Below, piece by piece: positions 25,932 through 34,969 of a stretch of DNA of 52,649 nt. Where the stretch lies: assembly GCF_004341245.1 (NCBI RefSeq), contig NZ_SLWY01000024.1, positions 1-52,649 on the forward strand, written 5' to 3'. A program made the translations under genes and the position numbers. Below the pieces are notes generated by a model, which did no database searches, was not told the DNA's origin, and saw only the letters and a program-made list of their open reading frames with translations. How positions within the stretch are numbered: the first letter of the stretch is position 1; the number at the start of each line of letters is the position of its first letter. Origin of the DNA: Plasticicumulans lactativorans. GTDB taxonomy: Bacteria > Pseudomonadota > Gammaproteobacteria > Competibacterales > Competibacteraceae.

Positions 25932-27772
25932 CGCATCACCTCGCCGCGCTCGTGCGAGCGCACCACGGTCTGGGTAAAGCTGTTCAGCGACGCGTAACGC
26001 GCGACGAAGTGTTCGAGCACCGCGCCGAGCAGGAACACGCCGGTGCCGCCGAAGGCGGCATCCTCGAACAGCAGGTCCACCTCGGCGCCGCGCCCGAAGG
26101 CGATCGGGCCGGGCAGCGGGATGCGCCGCGTCGCCGGGCGCGCGCGCACCGACAGCAGGCCGTCGATCTGCTTCTGCACCGCGGCATCGTTCGGGTCGCC
26201 GTACAGGCGCAGCAGTTCGCGCAGCGCCACCGCCCCCTGCTCGGGGTTGCTGTCGGCGAGCGTCAGGTAGTTGAGCGACAGGTGGCTGATCAGGCGCCAG
26301 GCGTTCTCGCCGTCGGCGAGGCTCGGCCGCGGCCGGCTCGGCCCCGCCACGCAGCGGATCGCCGCCACCGGGGCGCCGGTTTCCAGCACGAAGTCGGTGC
26401 GCCCGCTGCCCACCGGCATCTGCATCGGCAGGTCGCGGTTGGTGCACAGCAGCCGCAGCGACAGCTGGCGCAGGTCGTGGCGATAAGGCGCGGCGCGGGC
26501 ATCGACCAGCGCGATGAACACCTCGTGGCCGATGTAGCCCGAGCGCGGCCCGCGCAGCCGCGCCTTGGTCGACAGCACCCGCTTGACGCGCCGCAGCGTG
26601 TAATAGGCGCTGTCGCCGCTGCGCCGGATCAGATCGTGCGAGGCGTAGAAGGGCAGGAACGGCTGCTCGCCGTCCTCGGCGGTGCCGTGGCCGGTGATGC
26701 CGTCGACGCGGTAGACCTCGAAGTCGAGCGGGCGCGTGCGGTCGGGCACCACGTGGTACTCGGTGGCCTTGTCGTTCAGGTGGATGCGATCGGCGCGCCG
26801 CGGGAACAGGTTGACCGCCGGTGCGCAGTACAGCGCGAAGTGGCTCGGACCGAGCACCCCCTCGAACAGCGGCTCGACGCGGTCGAACAGAACGATCAGT
26901 TCGAGCTCCTCGCCGCGGCTGCGGCGCATCGCCGGCGCGAGCCCGCCGAGCTCGACGAACAGGTAGCGCTGCGGGAAGGCGAAGTACTCGCTGAGCAAGC
27001 GGTAGCCCTGGAAGCTCGGCGGCGCCGGCGGCAGCAGCGCCTCGTCGTCGGTGAAGCCGAGCGCGCGCAGCGCCCCCGGCTCCAGCCACTGGAACCACGG
27101 CGACGGCCGCCCCGGCGCGCGCGCGAGCACCGCCACGCTGTGTCCGAGCAACTGTTCATAGAGCCGGAACGGCAGTTCGTCGGCGCCGCGCAGGAACAGC
27201 GGCAGGCGCTCCAGCGGCAGTTCGGCGAGTCCGATGCCGCCGGTCGCGCGCAGGCGCAGGCGCAGCCCGGCGCGGGCCCGCGGCGCCGAACTCGCCGCCG
27301 GCCCGAGCACCGCGGTGACGTTGACGAAGTACTCGGCCTCGGTCAGTTCGAGCGGCCACAGCGTCACCGGATGGCCGGTGCGGTACTCGCAGGCGGTGGC
27401 ATCGCCCTTGCCGAGCGGGCTGCGCAGCCCGGTGCCGCGCGGCACCACGAAGCCGGTGTTGAGCGAGCCCTCGTTGGGGTTCGGCTGGAACTGCACCACC
27501 GCCATCGACGGCACCGGCGCCAGGTAGTGCGGGTAGACCATCTCCAGCAGGTGCTGGGCGAAGGTGCCGTGGGCGGTGTCGAGCTTGAGCTGCACCCGCG
27601 CGGCGAGGAAGGCGAAGCCCTCCAGCAGGCGCTCGACGTAGGGGTCGGCGCACTCGAAGCCGGTCAGGCTCAGGCGCCCGGCGATCTTCGGGAACTCGTC
27701 GGCGAACTCGCCCGCGCTGTCGCGCAGGTGCTGGAGTTCGCGGTTGTAGTAGTGCAGCAGCCGCGGGTCCAT
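25895..27772 (-). CDS. tssF: T6SS baseplate protein TssF
   Basis: 625 residues. The N-terminus (MDPRLLHYYNRELQHLRDSA, then FPKIAGRLSLTG, DPYVERLLEGFAFLAARVQL) is diagnostic of TssF/VasA, and PLPAFRLRNLR-type stretches are replaced here by ordinary family variation. Normal full length. TssF is the largest wedge protein of the baseplate, contacting TssG, TssK and the sheath start. The start is 9 bases past the tssE stop and has a poor ribosome site, consistent with coupling; the 3' end overlaps tssG. Confidence 0.96.
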   Translation of the reverse strand: MDPRLLHYYNRELQHLRDSAGEFADEFPKIAGRLSLTGFECADPYVERLLEGFAFLAARVQLKLDTAHGTFAQHLLEMVYPHYLAPVPSMAVVQFQPNPNEGSLNTGFVVPRGTGLRSPLGKGDATACEYRTGHPVTLWPLELTEAEYFVNVTAVLGPAASSAPRARAGLRLRLRATGGIGLAELPLERLPLFLRGADELPFRLYEQLLGHSVAVLARAPGRPSPWFQWLEPGALRALGFTDDEALLPPAPPSFQGYRLLSEYFAFPQRYLFVELGGLAPAMRRSRGEELELIVLFDRVEPLFEGVLGPSHFALYCAPAVNLFPRRADRIHLNDKATEYHVVPDRTRPLDFEVYRVDGITGHGTAEDGEQPFLPFYASHDLIRRSGDSAYYTLRRVKRVLSTKARLRGPRSGYIGHEVFIALVDARAAPYRHDLRQLSLRLLCTNRDLPMQMPVGSGRTDFVLETGAPVAAIRCVAGPSRPRPSLADGENAWRLISHLSLNYLTLADSNPEQGAVALRELLRLYGDPNDAAVQKQIDGLLSVRARPATRRIPLPGPIAFGRGAEVDLLFEDAAFGGTGVFLLGAVLEHFVARYASLNSFTQTVVRSHERGEVMRWPVRMGRRPTL

Positions 27773-27781
27773 CGGAAGTCG

Positions 27782-28282
27782 TCAGGTGCTCCAGGGTTCG
27801 ACGTGCACGGTGCCGGACTCCAGGTCGAGTTCGGTCTTCAGCCAGAGCTTCAGCGGCACCGGCTGCGCCCACAGCTCGCCCTGGATCTCGAAGGCGATGG
27901 CGTTGTGACTCATCTGGTCCGACACCAGTGCGCGCACGCTCACGGTATGCGCCAGGATGCGCGGCTCGAAGCGGCGGATCGCCTCGACCAGGGTCTGTTC
28001 GAGCTGGTCGATGTTGACGCCGCTGGCGGTGTTGCCCGCCAGCGCCGGCAGGCCGTAGTTGAGCACCGAGTTGGCCACCTGCGGCAGGGCATCGAGCGGC
28101 ACCGCGCTGGCGAGGTCGGTGGCGTTGAACAGCCAGGCGAGGTCGCGCAGCACGCTCTCGCGCAACTGGCTCATCGACAGCACGCGGTTCTCGCGCGACT
28201 CGCGCGGGTTGTGCGGATCATCGTCGGTGAGGCGGTCGAGCAGCGCCGGCTGCAGACGCTCCTGCGGGGTGAGTTCGGCCAC
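27782..28282 (-). CDS. tssE: T6SS baseplate protein TssE (gp25-like)
   Basis: 166 residues from a GTG at 28282 with GGAGG about 7 bases upstream; the open frame runs far upstream inside tagJ, so this start is set by the ribosome site and by homology. [20 protein letters not shown], then [27 protein letters not shown] and [16 protein letters not shown] match the gpW/gp25 family. The usual EPR-type motif appears as FEPRI. TssE starts sheath assembly on the baseplate. It lies 14 bases after tagJ. Confidence 0.93.
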   Translation of the reverse strand: MAELTPQERLQPALLDRLTDDDPHNPRESRENRVLSMSQLRESVLRDLAWLFNATDLASAVPLDALPQVANSVLNYGLPALAGNTASGVNIDQLEQTLVEAIRRFEPRILAHTVSVRALVSDQMSHNAIAFEIQGELWAQPVPLKLWLKTELDLESGTVHVEPWST

Positions 28283-28296
28283 GCCGCGCCCTCCGC

Positions 28297-29118
28297 TCAG
28301 CCGTCGGCGGGCGCCGCCGCGGCGGCGCCACCTTCGACGTCGAGGGCGATCTCGCGCACGTTGAGCAGCGGGTACTCGCCGGCGTCGGTCGCGAACATCC
28401 GCTGGCCGTGGGCGAGCACCAGCCCCTCGGCGGTCTCGCTCCAGTCGGTACGCCGTGCCAGCTGCAGCGCGCCGTCGGCGGCCGCCTCGGCACCGGGATA
28501 GCGCGTGGGGATCAGCGCCACGGTCGTGCCGCCGTTGGCGAAGGTGAGCTCCGCCGGCGCCCACACCAGGTCGCGCAGGTCGGCGGGCGGCTCGATGCGC
28601 ACCGCGGCGAGCCGGACGAACGGCACCCAGTAGTAGCGGCCGTTGACCACGGCCTCGAGCACCGGGCCGAGGCGCCCGTCGCTGTCGGCGATCCACGCGA
28701 AGGCCTCGCCGTCGATGCGCCCGGTGCTGGCCGGCGCCTGCTCGAAGGCCTGCGCACGCAGCGCCTGCGCCGCCGCCGGCGCGGTGGCATCCTGGGCGAG
28801 CGCCTCGATCAGCCAGGCGAGCCATGGCGCCGGGTCGCCGAACACCAGCGGCGCGCGCCGGCCGGCGAAGACCTCGCGCCGCAGCACCTCGCAGCGCAGC
28901 GCCTCGCGGTAGGTCTGCACCATCGGCATCGCCGTGCCGTCGAGTTCGCCGACCACCTGGAGCTGGTTGAGCGCGCGGTCCCACTGCCCGTGCACGGCGA
29001 GCAGCTGGAACAGCAGGATGCGCCAGCGGACGCTGCCGGGCTCCTTGCGCACCTGGGCCTGCAGTTCGGCCAGTGCCTGCTCGGTGTTGCCCTCACGCAA
29101 TCGCTCTTCAACGCTCAT
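28297..29118 (-). CDS. tagJ: T6SS accessory protein TagJ (ImpE/SciE family)
   Basis: 273 residues. The N-terminal half is TPR-like helices ([40 protein letters not shown]) and the C-terminal half has the ImpE pattern ([46 protein letters not shown]). TagJ proteins bind the TssB N-terminus and help ClpV act on the sheath. It lies in the usual place between hcp and tssE, with a terminator-like hairpin between it and hcp. Confidence 0.92.
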   Translation of the reverse strand: MSVEERLREGNTEQALAELQAQVRKEPGSVRWRILLFQLLAVHGQWDRALNQLQVVGELDGTAMPMVQTYREALRCEVLRREVFAGRRAPLVFGDPAPWLAWLIEALAQDATAPAAAQALRAQAFEQAPASTGRIDGEAFAWIADSDGRLGPVLEAVVNGRYYWVPFVRLAAVRIEPPADLRDLVWAPAELTFANGGTTVALIPTRYPGAEAAADGALQLARRTDWSETAEGLVLAHGQRMFATDAGEYPLLNVREIALDVEGGAAAAAPADG

Positions 29119-29166
29119 CGTCCGCCCCCCGAGATTCCCGGCCCGCGGGCCGCCGCCGCAAACGAA

Positions 29167-29194
29167 GGGCCCCGCCGCGACCGCGTCGGGGCCC
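29167..29194 (-). terminator. GC hairpin after hcp
   Basis: Perfect 8-bp stem (gggccccg at 29167-29174 with cggggccc at 29187-29194), with a partly self-pairing 12-base loop. On the minus strand it is followed by TTCGTTTGC. Position just past the hcp stop suggests a partial terminator or an mRNA end-stabiliser before tagJ. Confidence 0.55.
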
Positions 29195-29225
29195 GTGGCA
29201 CCGCTTCACGCCGCCGCGGCGGACG

Positions 29226-29720
29226 TCAGATCTTCGCGTTCTCCTCGATGTTCCACTTGAACTCCTTCGCCGTGTCGCCGGTGCCATCGTCCTTCTGCTC
29301 GGTGTAGGCGAAGTTCACCTTGGCGAAGTTGAGGGTGACGTTCTCGGTCAGCCGGTCCTCGCCGCCGCTGCCGCCGGTCGACACCGAAGTGACCATGACC
29401 TTTTCCATCTTGATCACGATGTACTCCAGCGGCGCCTTGCCGCCCGCCTTGCGCACGTACAGCGTGGCGTCGTCGATGTGCGTGCCGTTGGCCAGCGCGT
29501 CCATCAGCGCGTAGCTGGCCACGTCGACCCACTTGGTGACCGATACGTCCTGGAAGTTGGCCTTGCCGGCGCCGCCGCCGCCGCCGGTGTGGAAGGTGCC
29601 GCTCTGCGACATGCCCCAGCTCCAGGCGAGCACGTCGATCTCCTTCGGATGGGTCTTGTCTTTCGATTCGCCCTTGATGTTCGCCGAATCGGCGAACTTG
29701 AGAAACATGTCGACAGCCAT
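29226..29720 (-). CDS. hcp: T6SS tube protein Hcp (TssD)
   Basis: 164 residues; ATG at 29720 with AGGAG at 8 bases. AVDMFLKFADSANIKGESKD, then KEIDVLAWSWGMSQSGTFH, DVSVTKWVDVASYALMDAL and the end EFKWNIEENAKI match Hcp1-type proteins. Hexameric Hcp rings stack into the inner tube and are secreted in bulk. The gene is the only hcp in the window and is bracketed on both sides by hairpins, which may set its mRNA level apart from the surrounding operon. Confidence 0.97.
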   Translation of the reverse strand: MAVDMFLKFADSANIKGESKDKTHPKEIDVLAWSWGMSQSGTFHTGGGGGAGKANFQDVSVTKWVDVASYALMDALANGTHIDDATLYVRKAGGKAPLEYIVIKMEKVMVTSVSTGGSGGEDRLTENVTLNFAKVNFAYTEQKDDGTGDTAKEFKWNIEENAKI

Positions 29721-29787
29721 CGTTCAACTCCTGCGCTTGCGCACTCGATCTACGAATCCGGCCGCGGCCGGAACCCTCAATGCAAAC

Positions 29788-29810
29788 GGCCGCCCGCGCC
29801 GCGGGCGGCC
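29788..29810 (-). terminator. GC hairpin between tssC and hcp
   Basis: Perfect 10-bp stem (ggccgcccgc at 29788-29797, gcgggcggcc at 29801-29810) with a 3-base loop. It lies 5 bases past the tssC stop, and on the minus strand is followed by GTTTGCATTGA. The T run is weak, so partial termination or RNA 3'-end protection is likelier than a full stop. Confidence 0.55.
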
Positions 29811-29815
29811 GCCCC

Positions 29816-31312
29816 TCACCCACCCTTGGCCGAAGGCAGCTTGGACACCAGTCGCAGCGACACGGTGAGCCCTTCGAGCTGGTAATGCGGCCGCAGGAAG
29901 AACTTCGACGTGTAGTAGCCGGGGTTGCCCTCGACCTCCTCCACGACGACCTCCGCCGCGGCGAGCGGCTTCTGCGCCTTGGTCGTCTCGCTCGACCGCG
30001 ACGGATCGCCGTCCACGTACTGCTTGATCCATTTGTTGAGCCACACGGCCATGTCTTCCTTTTCCTTGAACGAGCCGATCTTGTCGCGAACGATGCACTT
30101 CAGGTAATGCGCGAAGCGGCAGGTCGCGAACAGATAGGGCAGGCGCGCGGCGAGGTTGGCGTTGGCGGTGGCGTCGGGGTCGTCGTACTCGGCCGGCTTC
30201 TGCAGCGACTGCGCGCCGATGAACGCCGCGAAGTCGGTGTTCTTCTTGTGGATCAGCGGCATGAAGCCGTTCTTGGCGAGCTCGGCCTCGCGCCGGTCGG
30301 AGATCGCGATCTCGGTCGGGCACTTCATGTCGACGCCGCCGTCGTCGGTCGGGAAGGTATGCGCCGGCAGCCCCTCGACCGAGCCGCCCGACTCCACGCC
30401 GCGGATGCGCGAGCACCAGCCGTAGAGCTTGAACGAGCGGTTGATGTTGACCGCCATCGCATACGCCGAATTCGCCCAGGTGTACTTCGAGCTGTCGGCG
30501 CCGGCGGTGTCCTCCTCGAAGTCGAACTCGTCGACCGGGCTGGTCTTGGCGCCGTAGGGCAGGCGCGACAGGAAGCGCGGCATCGCCAGCCCGATATAGC
30601 GCGAATCCTCCGACTCGCGCAGCGACTTCCAGGCGGCGTATTCCGGGGTCTGGAAGATCTTGGTCAGGTCGCGCGGGTTCGACAGCTCCTGCCAGGAGTC
30701 CATCTGCATCACGGTCGGTGCCACTGCGCTGATGAACGGCGCGTGCATCGCCGCGCAGACCTTGGACATCTCGCCGAGCAGCTCGACATCGGGCGGCGAA
30801 TGGTCGAAGTAGTAGTCGCCGACCAGGCAGCCGAAGGGCTCGCCGCCGAACTGGCCGTACTCCTCCTCGTACATCTTCTTGAAGATCGGGCTCTGGTCCC
30901 AGGCGGTGCCCTTGAACTTCTTGAGCGTCTTGTGCAGATCGCCCTTGGCGATGTTCATCACCCGGATCTTCAGCAGCTCGTCGGTCTCGGTGTTGTTGAC
31001 CAGATGGTGCAGCCCGCGCCAGGCGCTCTCCAGCTTCTGGAAGTCCGCGTGGTGCAGGATCAGGTTGACCTGCTCGGTGAGCTTGGCGTCGATCGCGGCG
31101 ATCATCGCCTCGATCGATTTCAGCGTGTCGGCCGAGATCAGGCTGGTCGACGCCAGCGCCTGTTCGGCCAGCGTGCGCACCGCCTGCTCGACGGCTTCCT
31201 TCGCCTTCTCGGACTTGGGCTTGAATTCCTGCAACAGCAGTGACTGGAAGTCACCGCCTTCAGCGGTGGCGACGGCGCCCTGCGCCTGCGCTTCGGGGTT
31301 CAGTTCAGCCAT
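29816..31312 (-). CDS. tssC: T6SS contractile sheath protein TssC (VipB)
   Basis: 498 residues; ATG at 31312 preceded by AGGAGC. Family stretches include DAKLTEQVNLILHHADFQKL, SAWRGLHHLVNNTETDELLK, DFAAFIGAQSLQKPAEYDDP and the end RPHYQLEGLTVSLRLVSKLP. TssC forms the large subunit of the sheath that contracts and drives the Hcp tube. Full length and very well conserved; 21 bases after tssB. Confidence 0.98.
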   Translation of the reverse strand: MAELNPEAQAQGAVATAEGGDFQSLLLQEFKPKSEKAKEAVEQAVRTLAEQALASTSLISADTLKSIEAMIAAIDAKLTEQVNLILHHADFQKLESAWRGLHHLVNNTETDELLKIRVMNIAKGDLHKTLKKFKGTAWDQSPIFKKMYEEEYGQFGGEPFGCLVGDYYFDHSPPDVELLGEMSKVCAAMHAPFISAVAPTVMQMDSWQELSNPRDLTKIFQTPEYAAWKSLRESEDSRYIGLAMPRFLSRLPYGAKTSPVDEFDFEEDTAGADSSKYTWANSAYAMAVNINRSFKLYGWCSRIRGVESGGSVEGLPAHTFPTDDGGVDMKCPTEIAISDRREAELAKNGFMPLIHKKNTDFAAFIGAQSLQKPAEYDDPDATANANLAARLPYLFATCRFAHYLKCIVRDKIGSFKEKEDMAVWLNKWIKQYVDGDPSRSSETTKAQKPLAAAEVVVEEVEGNPGYYTSKFFLRPHYQLEGLTVSLRLVSKLPSAKGG

Positions 31313-31333
31313 GGACTCGCTCCTGGACGGGGG

Positions 31334-31846
31334 TCATTCCTGCGGGGCGCCTTCGGCCGGTTTCGGGGCCGAGGCCAGCGCCTGCAGCAGCGTCGGGTCC
31401 TGCAGGACCTTGCCGATCAGTTCCTCGGCGCCAGTCTTGCCGTCCATGTAGGTGAGCAGGTTCGAGAGCTGCGTACGCGCCTCGAGCAGCTTGTTCAGCG
31501 CATCCACCTTGCGCGCGATCGCCGCCGGCGTGAAATCGTCCATGCTCTCGAAGGTGATGTCGACGCTCAGGTTGCCTTCGCCGGTCAGCGTGTTCGGCAC
31601 CGGGAAGGCCACGCGCGGCTTCATCGCCTTCATGCGGCTGTCGAAGTTGTCGACGTCGATCTCCAGGAACTTGCGGTCGGCGACCGGTGCCAGGGGCTCG
31701 GCGGGCTTACCCGAGAGGTCGGCCATCACGCCCATGACGAAGGGTAGCTGCACCTTCTTCGAGGCGCCGTACAGCTCGACGTCGTACTCGATCTGCACGC
31801 GCGGCGCGCGGTTGCGCGCGATGAATTTCTGACTGCTGTCTGCCAC
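31334..31846 (-). CDS. tssB: T6SS contractile sheath protein TssB (VipA)
   Basis: 170 residues with a GTG start at 31846 and GGAGGGG at 7-8 bases. NRAPRVQIEYDVELYGASKK, then LPFVMGVMADLSGKPAEPLA and KFLEIDVDNFDSRMKAMKPR are diagnostic of TssB, the small sheath subunit that intertwines with TssC and carries the ClpV-accessible part. The stop is 21 bases before tssC, and the start follows tssA by 69 bases. Confidence 0.97.
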   Translation of the reverse strand: MADSSQKFIARNRAPRVQIEYDVELYGASKKVQLPFVMGVMADLSGKPAEPLAPVADRKFLEIDVDNFDSRMKAMKPRVAFPVPNTLTGEGNLSVDITFESMDDFTPAAIARKVDALNKLLEARTQLSNLLTYMDGKTGAEELIGKVLQDPTLLQALASAPKPAEGAPQE

Positions 31847-31915
31847 GGTGTAACCCCTCCAGATGAAGAGCCGGTGAATCTCGATTGAGCGGGCCGCGCG
31901 CTGCCCCGTTGGTTA

Positions 31916-32962
31916 TCAGCCCGCGCCGTCCTCCGGCCCGCGCAGCACGTCGAACGCCGGCAGGCTGTCCGGCGCGAGGTTGCGCATGATGTCGAGAAAC
32001 CCCATCGCCGCAAGGCGTCGTGCCCGCACCAGCAGGATCGGCACCGGGCTGGACGGCTCGCAGCGCTGGTAATACTCGCAGACGGCGTCGAGCGCCCGGA
32101 TGACTTCGTCGCGATTGTTGATCCGCCCCGGCACGCCGCCTCCGCCCCGTCCACTGCCCGCCGCCGGCTCCTCGCCGCCGGCCTCGACGGCTGCCGCGGC
32201 CGTCTCGTCGGTCGCCGGCACCGCCACCACGCCCCGCCGCGCGAGGCGATCATCCAGCAACTGCCCGGCCTGGCGCAGCAGCGTGCGCAGCGGCGAGAAG
32301 TCGACCGCCCGCCCGGCGCCGACCGCCGAGGTCAGCGACTGTTCGAGCCCGGTGACCGCGTCGAGCCCGACCCGTGCGCCCTGCGCCGCCGCCTGCAGCG
32401 CCGCGATGTCGCAGTCCAGGAACACCGCGTCGTAGACGTCGGTGGCCAGCACCGCGGCGCCGCTCATCATCCCGGTGTGGATCAGGTGGTCACGCAGCGT
32501 CGCCACGCCCAGCGTGCGCGAACGCGCCAGCGCCGCCTCGCGCACCTGGGCGATCACCGCGGCGTCGACGAGGGTCGCGAGCACGTTCACGCGCAGCGTC
32601 GGGTCGTTGTCGTCGTCGGGGTCGAGGCGGGGATGCACGTCGGCCCAGAAGCGCTCGATCAGGCCGCGCAGCAGGACCAGCCCGTCGGCGAAGCCGGCCA
32701 GACCGTCGAGGGCGAGTTCGGCGCGGGCGAGCTGCAGCGCGATGCGCAGGTCGCGCGTACGGGTGAGCAGTTCGAGCGCCTTGGTGCGCACGCCGCGCCA
32801 GTCGGGCGGCTCCGCCGGCAGCACCGTGGCGCCCATCTGGCGCTCGGGCTGCCCCTGCGCCAAGCGTTCCATCTCCTGAAAACCCGGATCGTACTCGAGG
32901 TCGTCCCCGCACGGCGCCTCGGCCGAGACCTCCGCCAGCAGCTTCTGCACATCCACCGACAC
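31916..32962 (-). CDS. tssA: T6SS assembly cap protein TssA (ImpA N-terminal domain)
   Basis: 348 residues from a GTG at 32962 with GGGAGG 5 bases upstream; nearby in-frame GTGs (32956, 32968) are alternatives. EAPCGDDLEYDPGFQEMERL and PDWRGVRTKALELLTRTRDL, then LAGFADGLVLLRGLIERFW match ImpA_N. The short C-terminal region (RDEVIRALDAVCEYYQRCEP, PILLVRARRLAAMGFLDIM) is of the short TssA class. TssA coordinates priming and extension of tube and sheath. It is the first gene of the minus arm, divergent from tagH across 213 bases. Confidence 0.95.
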   Translation of the reverse strand: MSVDVQKLLAEVSAEAPCGDDLEYDPGFQEMERLAQGQPERQMGATVLPAEPPDWRGVRTKALELLTRTRDLRIALQLARAELALDGLAGFADGLVLLRGLIERFWADVHPRLDPDDDNDPTLRVNVLATLVDAAVIAQVREAALARSRTLGVATLRDHLIHTGMMSGAAVLATDVYDAVFLDCDIAALQAAAQGARVGLDAVTGLEQSLTSAVGAGRAVDFSPLRTLLRQAGQLLDDRLARRGVVAVPATDETAAAAVEAGGEEPAAGSGRGGGGVPGRINNRDEVIRALDAVCEYYQRCEPSSPVPILLVRARRLAAMGFLDIMRNLAPDSLPAFDVLRGPEDGAG

Positions 32963-33079
32963 ATCCACCTCCCGCACCGGGCCTCGTCCGGCGCGCAGAA
33001 GCATAGACGACACGGGCCGCCACACGCGCCCGCCAATGCTGGAAGCGTAGCCGCCCGCCCACCAAACGCCAGCCGGCGA

Positions 33080-33108
33080 TTGCGGGGCGCGACGCGGCTG
33101 ACTAAAGT
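33080..33108 (+). promoter_or_regulatory. Candidate sigma-70-like promoter for the tagH-tssJKLM arm
   Basis: TTGCGG at 33080-33085 and TAAAGT at 33103-33108 are separated by 17 bases, 67 bases upstream of the tagH ATG. It is the best match I can find in the 213-base divergent region 32963-33175. No convincing promoter is seen for the opposite arm; the only -10-like TATGCT (minus, 33005-33000) has no -35 partner. Confidence 0.35.
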
Positions 33109-33175
33109 CCGAAGGCACTTCGAGCGCCCGCCCCGCGGACGCCACCCCGCCGCCGTCGCCCCGGACCCCGCTGCA

Positions 33176-34882
33176 ATGCCGCTCACGCTCACGATCACCA
33201 GCTACCAGAAGCTCACGCCGGGCGTCGAGGCCGTGCGCACGCTCGCCGAGGGCACCCTGAGCATCGGCCGCGCCGTCGGCAACGACTGGGTGCTGCCCGA
33301 CCCCGAGCTGGTGATCTCCGGCCGCCACTGCCTGATCCAGGCGCACGGCGGCGATTACTACGTCACCGACACCAGCACCAACGGCGTCTTCATCGGCGGG
33401 CGCCGGCTCGGCCGCGGCAACAGCCAGCAGCTGCGCCAGGGCGACGCGCTGACGCTCGGTGACTACGAACTGCGCGTCGATCTCGCCGCCGCCGCGGCGG
33501 CGCCCGCACCGGCGCACGACCTCTTCGCCGACCTCGGCAAGCCGGCGGCGGGCGCCGACCCCTTCGCCGGCCTGGGCACGCCGACGCCGGCCGCCGACCC
33601 CTTCGCCGGTCTCGGCACGCCGACGCCGGCCGCCGATCCCTTCGCCGGTCTCGGCACGCCGTCGGCCGACCCGCTCGCCGGGCTCGCACCCGGCGGTGCC
33701 GACCCCTTCGCCGACCTGCTCGGCCCGCTGCACGAGCCGGTGCGCAGCGACCCGCTCGCCGCGCTCGGCCCGGCGGGCAGCGACGACGTGCTCGGCATCG
33801 GCAAGCCGGCCGGTGCGGCGGCGGATTTCGGCCTGTTCGACGTGCCGCGCAAGCCGGCCCCGGGCCCGGCCACGCCCGCCGACCACCTGCCCTCGGAGCA
33901 GCAGGCGTTCGTGCCACCGTCGCCGGTGATCCCCGACGACTGGGACGATCTCCTCGGCCCGGTCGCCACCCCCGCGCCGACGCCATCGGAACCGACGCCG
34001 ACACCGACTCCCGCGACGGAACCCGAGCCGGCCGCGCCGGCGCCCGTCGCCGATCTCGGCGCGCAGCCCGAGGCAGTCGCGGAGCGCGCCGAGGAAGCCT
34101 TCGCGGCGCTGCCCGAGATCGAGCTGCCGAGCACGCCGTTCAGCGACGTCACGCCGACGCCGATCCCAGCGGTCGCGGAAGCGCGCACACCGACGCCCAC
34201 GCCGGTGCCTCCGGCCGTCGCCCCGGCCGCCCCGCACGTGGCGCCGGCGCCCCCCGTCGGCAGCGGCAGCGGCAGCGGCAGCGGCGGCGGCGCGGCGGCG
34301 GTCGAGGCCTTCCTCGCCGGCGCCGGGCTGTCGCACCTGCAGCTCGGCGGCGAGCAGCAGGAGGCGCTGATGCACGCGCTCGGCCTGAGCTACCGGCTGA
34401 TGGTGCAGGGGCTGATCGACGTGCTGCGCGCCCGCGCCAGCCTGAAGGGTGAGTTCCGGCTGTCGCAGACCACCATCCGCCCGATCGAGAACAACCCGCT
34501 GAAATTCGCGCCCAACGTCGAGGAGGCGATGGCGCTGCTGCTGATCCACCGCGGCAACGTCTACCTGCCGCCCGAGCGCGCCATCGGCGAGGCCTTCCAG
34601 GACCTCAAGGTCCACCAGATGGCGATGATGGCCGGCATGCAGGCGGCGCTGGCGCTGCTGCTGAAGCGCTTCGATCCGGCCGCGCTGGAGGCGCGCCTGG
34701 GCGACAGCGGCGGCGGCATCGGCGGGCTGCTCGGCGGCGGCCGCAAGGCACGCAACTGGGAGCAGTTCACCCAGCTCTACCAGGAGATCGCGCGCGAGGC
34801 CGAAGACGACTTCCAGGACCTGTTCGGCCGCGAGTTCGCCCGCGCCTACGAAGAGCAGATCGCCCGCCTGGGGCGCCGCTGA
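33176..34882 (+). CDS. tagH: FHA-domain T6SS regulator TagH/Fha1
   Basis: 568 residues. A forkhead-associated domain (about 22-95) has the phosphothreonine-binding signature: LSIGRAVGNDWVLPDPE, ISGRHCLIQ, STNGVFIGG, LRQGDALTLGDYELRV. A long low-complexity Ala/Pro/Asp linker (about 105-360) includes tandem ADPFAGLGTPTPA units. The C-terminal TagH domain (about 370-568) has EALMHALGLSYRLMVQGLID, LSQTTIRPIENNPLKFAPNV and NWEQFTQLYQEIAREAEDDF. Fha proteins are phosphorylated by PpkA and promote T6SS assembly. The upstream frame is open to 32477, but FHA homology starts at Met 33176; the ribosome site there is weak. Confidence 0.93.
   Translation: MPLTLTITSYQKLTPGVEAVRTLAEGTLSIGRAVGNDWVLPDPELVISGRHCLIQAHGGDYYVTDTSTNGVFIGGRRLGRGNSQQLRQGDALTLGDYELRVDLAAAAAAPAPAHDLFADLGKPAAGADPFAGLGTPTPAADPFAGLGTPTPAADPFAGLGTPSADPLAGLAPGGADPFADLLGPLHEPVRSDPLAALGPAGSDDVLGIGKPAGAAADFGLFDVPRKPAPGPATPADHLPSEQQAFVPPSPVIPDDWDDLLGPVATPAPTPSEPTPTPTPATEPEPAAPAPVADLGAQPEAVAERAEEAFAALPEIELPSTPFSDVTPTPIPAVAEARTPTPTPVPPAVAPAAPHVAPAPPVGSGSGSGSGGGAAAVEAFLAGAGLSHLQLGGEQQEALMHALGLSYRLMVQGLIDVLRARASLKGEFRLSQTTIRPIENNPLKFAPNVEEAMALLLIHRGNVYLPPERAIGEAFQDLKVHQMAMMAGMQAALALLLKRFDPAALEARLGDSGGGIGGLLGGGRKARNWEQFTQLYQEIAREAEDDFQDLFGREFARAYEEQIARLGRR
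33554..33664 (+). repeat. 39-bp tandem repeat in tagH linker
   Basis: Two full units and one partial unit coding ADPFAGLGTPTPA, followed by decayed versions (ADPLAGLAPGG, ADPFADLLGP). The repeats are almost identical in DNA, implying recent slippage expansion in a flexible linker. TssL begins with the similar DPNDPFAGPGG. Confidence 0.8.
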
Positions 34883-34969
34883 GCGCCCCGGCGCGGGCGA
34901 TGTCGGCCGCGGACCGTACTGGCTCTACACTGTCGGCGACGCCGCCGACGCGCCCCATGGAGATTCCGG

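Noticed and set aside
33000-33005. TATGCT (minus strand) as -10 box of tssA
   Set aside because: No acceptable -35 sequence at proper spacing.
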